This document shows positions 52,661-64,000 of a stretch of 64,000 nucleotides of DNA, piece after piece (within the stretch, counting starts at the first letter, position 1; every line of letters begins with the position of its first letter). The notes beneath the pieces were generated by a model that saw nothing but the letters and a program-made list of their open reading frames with translations, was not told where the DNA came from and made no database searches. The DNA is from Corynebacterium kutscheri (GTDB lineage Bacteria > Actinomycetota > Actinomycetes > Mycobacteriales > Mycobacteriaceae). The stretch is taken from the NCBI RefSeq assembly GCF_000980835.1, contig NZ_CP011312.1:558001-622000 (forward strand), in the 5' to 3' direction. The position numbers were made by a program, and so were the translations under genes.

Positions 52661-53080
52661 ATTTTCTCCCTGGAAAGCATATTTTAAGCAGTTGTCGCAT
52701 ATGAATTAATCATTTTCTTAAGTATTTATTTGAATATTTTAAGAAAAAGGGTAATGCATAGCGTTGACCACTGTAGCGTGTTGCACATTAAATGGCTAGA
52801 CAGATTTGTCTTTTCTTTAAGAAAGGTTCTGTCTGTATTTGGTTAATGATTATAACTAAATGGTCAAACACGAAGGTTGGCCGGAATTGTTTAAAAGAAA
52901 AGTATGTTTACAAAAGCGATTTATTTCACAAATTTTCCCGATTATTTAACGGTTTTAATTGTCTTGTTCGGTAACTGTGGGGGTGGCCTCATTTTTGGAA
53001 CATTATCAATGATAATAAAACTCAAAAAATGCATAATATTGTTTAATGTAATGCTTCTAGCTGCGGTTTTGGTTTAAGTT

Positions 53081-53230
53081 GGGGACACCCATGTGGGGTA
53101 GCAACTGCACTATTAATAAATGAAGGGGGGATGAAAAAAGCGGATAAATGGGCAAAATCCCCCCTAATTTAGCGAGAATCGGGCGCTAAGAAATTGCATG
53201 TATGAAAAATTGCACTTTGGAATACCCCCG
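53081..53230. promoter_or_regulatory. Cluster of RamA-like G/C tracts upstream of ramA
   Basis: G4 at 53081-53084, TGGGGT at 53094-53099, G6 at 53125-53130, C6 at 53159-53164 and ACCCCCG at 53224-53230. RamA of C. glutamicum binds tandem runs of four to six G or C and represses its own gene. TGGGGT and ACCCCCG fit that consensus exactly; the two six-base runs fit only partly. GGGGGGAT (53125-53132) and ATCCCCCC (53157-53164) are also inverted repeats. Confidence 0.5.
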
Positions 53231-53245
53231 ATAGCGCGTTATACT
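53217..53245 (+). promoter_or_regulatory. Probable ramA promoter
   Basis: A -35 box TTGGAA (53217-53222), a 17-nt spacer and a -10 box TATACT (53240-53245), about 70 nt before the GTG start. The ACCCCCG tract lies inside the spacer, where a bound regulator would block RNA polymerase. Confidence 0.6.
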
Positions 53246-53314
53246 CACACAGCAATGTTACTTATTAGGTAATAAGTTTCTTATTTGTTGATGTTTCGCC
53301 TCAGGAGGTACTCG

Positions 53315-54157
53315 GTGGAAGCGCAGCGCATCAAAGATGATGAGGAAGCTATCCGCTCAGCTCTTACGTCACTCAAAACTGCAACTGGCATCCCTGTTAC
53401 TATGTATGCCTCGGTTTTGGTGGATGGTCGCTTGCAGATTATTCAGTGGTTGGGGTTGCGTACTCCAGCGTTGCAAAACCTTATTATCGAAGCTGGTACT
53501 GGCGTTGGTGGTCGAGTACTAACAACCCGACGCCCAGTTGGTGTAAGTGATTACACCCGAGCTCATGCAATTTCGCATGAACTTGATTCGGTCATTCAAG
53601 ACGAGGGATTGCACTCTATTGTGGCAGTTCCGGTTATTGTGCACCGTGAAGTACGTGGTGTCCTATATGTCGGAGTTCACTCTCCGGTGCGCCTAGGAGA
53701 TAAGGTGATTGAAGAAGTCACCATGACAGCGCGTTCTTTAGAACAGGACTTAGCTGTTAATTCTGCGGCTCGTCGAGGTGAAGGCTTGCGCGCTGGAACA
53801 AGTAAACAAGGCCGGTTAATGAATGGTGCCGAGTGGGAGCAGATTCGGTCTACCCACTCTAAGCTGCGGATGCTAGCCAATCGTATTGAACAAGAAGATC
53901 TACGTGCGGAACTGGAAGAATTATGCGACCAGATGGTTGCCCCAGTACGAGTAAAACAAACTACTAAGCTTTCTGCTCGTGAACTAGATGTTCTTTCTTG
54001 TGTGGCGTTGGGACATACCAATGTTGAGGCCGCTGAAGAAATGGGCATTGGCGCCGAAACTGTGAAAAGCTACTTACGTTCTGTTATGCGTAAATTAGGT
54101 GCGCATACTCGTTATGAGGCTGTTAATGCAGCTCGCCGGATTGGTGCTCTGCCTTAA
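53315..54157 (+). CDS. ramA: LuxR-type regulator of acetate metabolism, RamA
   Basis: A 280-residue protein from GTG 53315, with a perfect AGGAGG (53303-53308) 6 nt upstream; the frame open to 53285 does not start the protein. Residues about 15-150 are a GAF-like domain (TGIPVTMYASVLVDGRLQII, AVPVIVHREVRGVLYVGVHS). The C-terminal LuxR helix-turn-helix is LSARELDVLSCVALGHTNVE with EEMGIGAETVKSYLRSVMRK. It matches C. glutamicum RamA, the master regulator of acetate and carbon metabolism genes, in sequence and in position beside cysK. Confidence 0.92.
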   Translation: MEAQRIKDDEEAIRSALTSLKTATGIPVTMYASVLVDGRLQIIQWLGLRTPALQNLIIEAGTGVGGRVLTTRRPVGVSDYTRAHAISHELDSVIQDEGLHSIVAVPVIVHREVRGVLYVGVHSPVRLGDKVIEEVTMTARSLEQDLAVNSAARRGEGLRAGTSKQGRLMNGAEWEQIRSTHSKLRMLANRIEQEDLRAELEELCDQMVAPVRVKQTTKLSARELDVLSCVALGHTNVEAAEEMGIGAETVKSYLRSVMRKLGAHTRYEAVNAARRIGALP

Positions 54158-54280
54158 GGCTTAAAAGAGCTGTTGTGCTGCTATGTTCGTGGAGACTCTT
54201 TGGTAGTAAATTCCATCGATAATACTATGAGCTAAAAACCTTGCGGGTTTAGGTGCACCACACATTAACTTAAAAATAAG

Positions 54281-54315
54281 AACCGCTTCCAGGCGTGGGA
54301 GCGGTTTTTATGATG
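54281..54315 (+). terminator. Terminator after ramA
   Basis: AACCGCTTCC pairs with GGGAGCGGTT (one G-U), followed by TTTATG. Confidence 0.75.
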
Positions 54316-54421
54316 CAAGCACAGTTTTATTTGAGTACTCTTAGTTAACATTATTTTTTACGACATCTAAGACATTGTAAATATGAACTTAGAGAGTAAA
54401 GCTCAACGTATAAGGACACAT

Positions 54422-55936
54422 ATGAGCGAGAACACCTGGTTTATTATCGCCATCATTATTTATATGGCTGCAATGCTGCTTATCGGCTATTGGAGCTATC
54501 GGCAAACGAACGAATATGATGATTATGTACTCGCTGGTCGTGGTCTTAATCCTTTTGTTGCCGCGATGAGCGCAGGTGCTTCGGATATGTCCGGTTGGTT
54601 ACTTATGGGCCTTCCCGGTGCCTTATTTGTTACTGGTTTTTCCGAGTTATGGATTGCGATCGGTTTGATTATCGGTTGTTGGGCAAACTGGCGCTGGATC
54701 GCACCACGATTGCGTGCCTATACCGAGGTTGCTGATAATTCACTGACGTTGCCTAGCTTTTTTGAGAATCGCTTCCATACTTCTTCGCGTTCCCTGCGTA
54801 TTGTTAGCGCAGTTATTATTATCGTCTTTTTTACTTTTTATGTTTCTTCCGGAATGGTCTCTGGCGGGCGCTATTTTGAGTCTACTTTTGGAGGCAATTA
54901 TCTTGACGGGATGCTTATCGTTGCGGCGATTACCGTTGGATATACCTTTATCGGTGGGTTTTTGGCGGTAAGTTATACCGACGCTGTACAAGGATCAATC
55001 ATGTTTTTCTCCTTGATGGTCGTGCCTATTATGGCTTTGTTTGCCCTCGATGATCCCACCAGTATTTTTAGCTATGCGGCTGCGCATGATTACGGACCAT
55101 ATGTTGATGGAATTGGTAATCCGACATATTTTTCTATGGTTAATGGGGTGTCTTTTTTTGCGATTGTGGGCAGTCTTGCTTGGGGTCTAGGTTATTTTGG
55201 CCAACCACATATCGTCGTAAGGTTTATGGCATTGCGTAGCCCACAAGAAGCAAAACAAGGCGGCATTATTGGGGTCAGTTGGATGAGCTTTTGTATTGCT
55301 GGAGCATTTTTTGTTGCTCTTGTTGGTACTGCTTTCTTTGGACAGAACGAAGAATATTCCATTGTCGATCAGGTTGCTTATGAGACGATCTTTTTGGATA
55401 TGGGACGGATTCTTTTCCACCCGCTTATTGCCGGCCTTATTCTCACTGCGGTGCTAGCGGCAATTATGTCCACGATTTCTTCGCAGTTACTAGTTACTTC
55501 TACTTCATTGGTAGAAGATATTTACCGTGGGTTAAAGAAACAACCCCCGAGTGAACGAGAGATGCTTAATCTATCGCGTATTGCGGTGCTTGCAGTTTCC
55601 GTCGTTGCGGGTATTTTAGCTGTTAACCCTAGTGATTCCATTCTTGGTTTGGTTGCTTTTGCTTGGGCCGGTTTTGGTTCTGCATTTGGTCCGGTAGTTC
55701 TTGCCGCATTGTATTGGAAGCGATTGAATGCAGCTGGTGCACTTGCTGGTATGCTCACCGGCGCATTTGTTAGCTTCATTTGGGGTAATTCAGCTTTAAG
55801 CGACACACTTTATGAAATCGTGCCTGGATTTGTAGCAAATGCTGTCGTTATGGTGATCGTTACGTTATTGAGCAGTGAGCCAACGAATGAGGTTAAGGAA
55901 GAATTTGAGCACGCAAGTAAGTTGGCGCGCGCCTAA
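54422..55936 (+). CDS. putP: Sodium/proline symporter
   Basis: A 504-residue SSS-family transporter from ATG 54422 (MSENTWFIIAIIIYM), with AAGGA 7 nt upstream; the frame to 54383 adds thirteen charged residues. About 13 membrane segments are seen. Typical PutP motifs are LAGRGLNPFVAAMSAGASDM with SGWLLMGLPGA, then GWGL-like WGLGYFGQPHIVVRFMA and ISSQLLVTSTSLVEDIYR. It imports proline with sodium and can serve in osmoprotection. It stands alone between ramA and the adenosyltransferase gene. Confidence 0.9.
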   Translation: MSENTWFIIAIIIYMAAMLLIGYWSYRQTNEYDDYVLAGRGLNPFVAAMSAGASDMSGWLLMGLPGALFVTGFSELWIAIGLIIGCWANWRWIAPRLRAYTEVADNSLTLPSFFENRFHTSSRSLRIVSAVIIIVFFTFYVSSGMVSGGRYFESTFGGNYLDGMLIVAAITVGYTFIGGFLAVSYTDAVQGSIMFFSLMVVPIMALFALDDPTSIFSYAAAHDYGPYVDGIGNPTYFSMVNGVSFFAIVGSLAWGLGYFGQPHIVVRFMALRSPQEAKQGGIIGVSWMSFCIAGAFFVALVGTAFFGQNEEYSIVDQVAYETIFLDMGRILFHPLIAGLILTAVLAAIMSTISSQLLVTSTSLVEDIYRGLKKQPPSEREMLNLSRIAVLAVSVVAGILAVNPSDSILGLVAFAWAGFGSAFGPVVLAALYWKRLNAAGALAGMLTGAFVSFIWGNSALSDTLYEIVPGFVANAVVMVIVTLLSSEPTNEVKEEFEHASKLARA

Positions 55937-55991
55937 ATTACTAGTTAATCGGATTGTACTGAACAAGTAGTAAATAGGCGCACGAGAAATA

Positions 55992-56564
55992 TTAGCGCTC
56001 GCCGCCTGGCACCCATAAAATATCGTCACTGTTATTAGCTACGCGGCACAGAATAAAAAGTAAGTCGCTTAGCCGATTGAGATATTTTGCTGGTAATACA
56101 TGTGTGGTATCTGGATGCGTTTCGACGGCTGCCCATGCAGCACGCTCAGCGCGACGGCAGATTGTGCGCGCACTGTGCAATAATGCTGCTCCTTGGGTAC
56201 CGCCCGGCAAGATAAAAGAGTTGAGCTTGGTTAGGCTCGCATTAAAATTATCGCAGTCGGATTCGAGTCGAGTGATGTAGGAGTCATCGATACGTAGTGG
56301 AGGATAGGCGGGATTCTCGGTAATAGGAGTAGCCAGATCTGCTCCAGCGTCGAAAAGCTCATTTTGGATGCGTTGCAAGCAGCTGGTGGTTTCTTGGTTG
56401 AATTCGCCAAAAGCAAGCGCGACGCCAAGAGAAGCATTGAGTTCATCGCAGTCGGCATAAGCAATAAGCCGAGGATCATTTTTTGCTACGCGGGAGAAAT
56501 CCGACAAACTTGTCGTGCCGTCGTCGCCGGTACGAGTATAAATCTTAGTTAAGTGAACAGCCAT
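55992..56564 (-). CDS. Cob(I)alamin adenosyltransferase, PduO type
   Basis: A 190-residue protein from ATG 56564 (MAVHLTKIYTRTGDDGTTSL); the frame to 56582 adds six residues. TRTGDDGTTSLSD binds ATP, DELNASLG and the later FILPGGTQGAALLHSARTIC and RRAERA motifs are typical of PduO-type enzymes. It makes adenosylcobalamin, needed for example by methylmalonyl-CoA mutase. It is divergent from murA with 41 nt between starts. Confidence 0.9.
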   Translation of the reverse strand: MAVHLTKIYTRTGDDGTTSLSDFSRVAKNDPRLIAYADCDELNASLGVALAFGEFNQETTSCLQRIQNELFDAGADLATPITENPAYPPLRIDDSYITRLESDCDNFNASLTKLNSFILPGGTQGAALLHSARTICRRAERAAWAAVETHPDTTHVLPAKYLNRLSDLLFILCRVANNSDDILWVPGGER

Positions 56565-56605
56565 GTCCTCCACGTTAGTCAAGTTTTGTCGATAAAGTAG
56601 GTGGA

Positions 56606-57862
56606 GTGAAGGATCGATTTCTCGTTACTGGCGGCGCCCGGCTTGAAGGAGCTGTCCAAGTTAAAGGTGCAAAAAATTCCGTACTTAAGCTTATGGCAGC
56701 TGCTTTGTTGGCAGAGGGCACGACCACACTAACTAATTGCCCGGAAATCTTGGATGTCCCGCTTATGCGCGATGTTCTTGTTGGTTTAGGTTGTGAGGTG
56801 CTTATCGACGGTTCTACCGTGCATATCACTACGCCAGCCGAGGTTTCTTGTAATGCTGATTTTGATGCGGTGCGTCAATTCCGAGCTTCGGTATGTGTAC
56901 TTGGTCCGCTTACCGCACGTTGTGGGCGTGCTGTGGTTGCGCTACCGGGTGGTGATGCGATTGGTTCTCGTCCACTAGATATGCACCAATCCGGTTTAGA
57001 AAAATTGGGTGCTACCACCAAGATTCTTCATGGCGCTGTTGTCGCTGAGGCGAAAGAACTTGTTGGCGCCCAGATTGAATTAGATTTTCCTTCTGTAGGA
57101 GCGACCGAAAATATTGTTACCGCGGCTGTCCTAGCTAAAGGCACCACAGTGCTAGAAAATGCTGCTCGGGAACCAGAAATTGTTGATTTATGCGTCATGC
57201 TGAAACAAATGGGCGCATTGATTGAAGGTGAAGGTAGCTCAACAATTACCATCGAAGGTGTTTCGACACTTCACCCCACCTCGCACGAAGTTATTGGCGA
57301 TCGTATTGTTGCCGGAACCTGGGCATATGCTGCTGCTATGACCCGAGGGGATATTACCGTTGGTGGTATTGCACCACGTTATTTGCACCTTACATTAGAA
57401 AAACTCAAGGTGGCTGGGGCAGAAGTAGAAACTTATCCTAATGGTTTCCGAGTGCGCATGGATTCTCGTCCTAAAGCTGTGGACTATCAAACGTTGCCTT
57501 TCCCCGGTTTTCCTACTGATCTTCAACCTATGGCGATCGGTATTGCTGCCATCGCTGAGGGAACCACTGTTATCACCGAAAATATTTTTGAGGCCCGTTT
57601 CCGTTTTGTCGATGAAATGATGCGATTAGGTGCAGATGCAACTGTGGATGGACACCATGTGATTTTGCGTGGTGTGGAGCAATTGTCTTCTACCCCAGTG
57701 TGGAGTTCTGATATTCGTGCTGGAGCAGGATTGGTTCTTGCTGCTCTATGTGCTGATGGGGTCAGTGAAGTTCACGATGTCTATCATATTGATCGCGGCT
57801 ATCCGAACTTTGTTGAGAATCTGCGTAATTTAGGCGCAACTATTGAACGAATCTCTCAGTAA
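56606..57862 (+). CDS. murA: UDP-N-acetylglucosamine 1-carboxyvinyltransferase
   Basis: A 418-residue EPSP-like enzyme starting at [19 protein letters not shown] is the UDP-GlcNAc site near residue 20. The active-site loop reads [17 protein letters not shown]: Asp117 replaces the usual Cys that fosfomycin alkylates, as in M. tuberculosis MurA. The enzyme commits UDP-GlcNAc to peptidoglycan with phosphoenolpyruvate. It lies just upstream of the rRNA operon, as in C. glutamicum. Confidence 0.94.
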   Translation: MKDRFLVTGGARLEGAVQVKGAKNSVLKLMAAALLAEGTTTLTNCPEILDVPLMRDVLVGLGCEVLIDGSTVHITTPAEVSCNADFDAVRQFRASVCVLGPLTARCGRAVVALPGGDAIGSRPLDMHQSGLEKLGATTKILHGAVVAEAKELVGAQIELDFPSVGATENIVTAAVLAKGTTVLENAAREPEIVDLCVMLKQMGALIEGEGSSTITIEGVSTLHPTSHEVIGDRIVAGTWAYAAAMTRGDITVGGIAPRYLHLTLEKLKVAGAEVETYPNGFRVRMDSRPKAVDYQTLPFPGFPTDLQPMAIGIAAIAEGTTVITENIFEARFRFVDEMMRLGADATVDGHHVILRGVEQLSSTPVWSSDIRAGAGLVLAALCADGVSEVHDVYHIDRGYPNFVENLRNLGATIERISQ

Positions 57863-58584
57863 TGAGACTCTTTTAACTGGTGAGAAATTGAGAATAAGTG
57901 TTATCAAAGATATTTTGGTAGCACTTTTTTCGTTTTTACCTGCGGATTTGTGTTGTTGTGAAGTGGTGTGTAACTTTATGTGAGTCGCCGCGGCCGGTAG
58001 CACAAACAAACATGTGCAAAACACCAAGCCAAGCGGCGAAGAAAATAAAAACTCTTGATCCTTTAAAACAGCAAAAAAATTTGCTAGGATCACCAAAGCA
58101 TCCCATTGTATTGCAACAAGTATTTGTTTGTTGTGTGGTGGGTGTGGGTTGTTTGAGAACTCAATAGTGTGCCAAATCATTTGTTACAACATGTAACACA
58201 CAGAATCTAGTGATTAATGATGAATGCTGAATAAGTGTTTGTGTTTGGTCATTGTGTTGTGTGTTATTGTTTTTTGTTTTACACATATTTTCTTTTTCTT
58301 ATCACGTATTCACATATGTGTTTATTGTGGTGGGGGATAATGGTTTTTGTTTTTACGCCTGATACTGTGGTGATCAGATGTCACTGATGGTGTTGTGGTG
58401 TGACCGGCAAGTGACCATGATTTGTTTTCTTGTTTCTTATCTTTTTTCTTCAATATAGTTTTTAGGATTTTATTGTGTTGAGGGTAAGGGGCTGGGGGAT
58501 GGTTGTGGGTGCTTGTTAAATACTAAAAATTGTTTTTGTTTATTTTTTGCCAGTTGTTGGGCTTTCCCAATAATTTTTCTTATT
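57863..58584 (+). promoter_or_regulatory. rRNA operon promoter and leader region
   Basis: About 720 nt between murA and 16S. An extended -10 (TGCTAGGAT, 58082-58090) is a promoter candidate. GTTTGAGAACTCAATAGTGTG near 58150 matches the conserved actinobacterial antitermination/processing motif; a similar copy, GTGAGAACTGTATAGTGGACG, lies before 23S near 60397. The rest is T-rich, with repeated TGTTTTTG-like runs. Confidence 0.55.
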
Positions 58585-63622
<5,038 letters not shown>

Positions 63623-63820
63623 TTTTTTTGACACATGAATAAGGCAAAATAGGGAAACATGTTAATGGGTTCAAAGAAACGTGAATAATTGTTGTTCTGC
63701 TGCTTTATGGTGGTGGTTGTTGTTGGGTTTGTGTTCACTGTGCAGTGTCTGACACAGCACACGCACGTTAACAAGCACATGTGTGTTTGTGGGGTGTGTA
63801 CTGTGTTGTTTATAGTCGTG

Positions 63821-63937
63821 TTGGTGGTTATAGCGTTGGGGAAACGCCCGGTCCCTTTTCGAACCCGGAAGCTAAGCCTGATTGCGCTGATGGTACTGCA
63901 CCTGGGAGGGTGTGGGAGAGTAGGTCACCGCCAACCT
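63821..63937 (+). rRNA. 5S ribosomal RNA
   Basis: Starts GTTGGTGGTTATAGCG and ends ACCGCCAAC, which pair. The core includes CCCGGTCCCTTTTCGAACCC. It follows 23S after about 200 nt. Confidence 0.93.
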
Positions 63938-64000
63938 AAAACTTGATAAAGCAAAAAGAAGGGGAGAGGGAAACATCCGCACAATGTGTGTGGGATGTGT
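63938..64000 (+). terminator. Left part of a possible rrn terminator, cut by the window end
   Basis: After 5S comes AAAGAAGGGGAGAGGGAAACATCC; GGATGT appears 12 nt later at the window end and may begin the complementary arm. The rest is not in the window. Confidence 0.4.

Larger units (their letters stand above)
52661..53314. other. Divergent intergenic region of cysK and ramA
   Basis: 654 nt with no credible gene. The left part is AT-rich and must hold the cysK promoter. The right part holds the ramA promoter and several G or C runs (see separate entries). Confidence 0.6.

Noticed and set aside
52792..52974. A 60-codon open frame between cysK and ramA
   Set aside because: Its composition is unlike a protein, there is no ribosome site, and it lies in a promoter region.

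Overview
The window is a chromosomal segment of a Corynebacterium. The protein set is typical of the genus: ThrE, OtsA/OtsB, IpsA-like and RamA-like regulators, PhoRS, mycothiol synthase, and a succinyl-CoA:CoA transferase of the ActA/Cat type. From memory, the gene order follows C. glutamicum in long stretches (cysS-rlmB, otsA-otsB-ipsA, thrE, phoRS, the pur genes, mshD, actA, cysE-cysK-ramA, murA-rrn). By eye the DNA is AT-rich for the genus. The species cannot be fixed from this alone.

Region 1 (1-7.8 kb) is conserved core: the end of cysS, rlmB, an esterase-like hydrolase, an IpsA-like LacI regulator, a tight four-gene trehalose operon (Lys/Thr-tailed protein, otsA, META-like lipoprotein, otsB), thrE and a divergent tRNA-Thr. 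Region 2 (7.9-17.3 kb) looks accessory. It holds a decayed IS256/IS1249-type element, an ArsR-type regulator with an MFS pump, a secreted DUF5979-type protein with a disturbed start, a second ThrE-like exporter coupled to a UMF1-type MFS protein, and a QacA/EmrB-type pump with its TetR regulator and a palindromic operator.

Region 3 (17.4-38 kb) has the PhoRS two-component system, a lipase-like hydrolase and a HIT protein. It also carries most of the purine pathway on the plus strand (purD, purB, purC, purSQL, purF, purM), interleaved with oligopeptidase B, hemolysin III, a RecQ-like helicase, a DUF1707 protein without a normal start codon, and an SCP2-like protein. The 0.8 kb between oligopeptidase B and purS is non-coding and contains six hairpins in a row.

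Region 4 (38-49 kb) has a DUF3073 protein, YgfZ, a class IV aminotransferase, a nitrobindin-like protein, a lipid kinase, a DUF2993 protein, mshD, dps, a short P450, dus and the CoA transferase. Region 5 (49.5-64 kb) has a five-tRNA cluster (Lys, Glu, Asp, Asp, Phe), a small acetyltransferase, cysE, cysK, ramA with a readable promoter and RamA-like G/C tracts, putP, a PduO-type adenosyltransferase, murA with the Cys-to-Asp substitution linked to fosfomycin resistance, and a complete 16S-23S-5S rRNA operon with no spacer tRNA.

I saw no CRISPR array, prophage or defence island. The strongest oddities are the multi-hairpin intergenic region at 26.86-27.11 kb, the DUF1707 gene that can only start at AUA, the one-base frame problem at the start of the DUF5979 gene, and the promoter layout of ramA.
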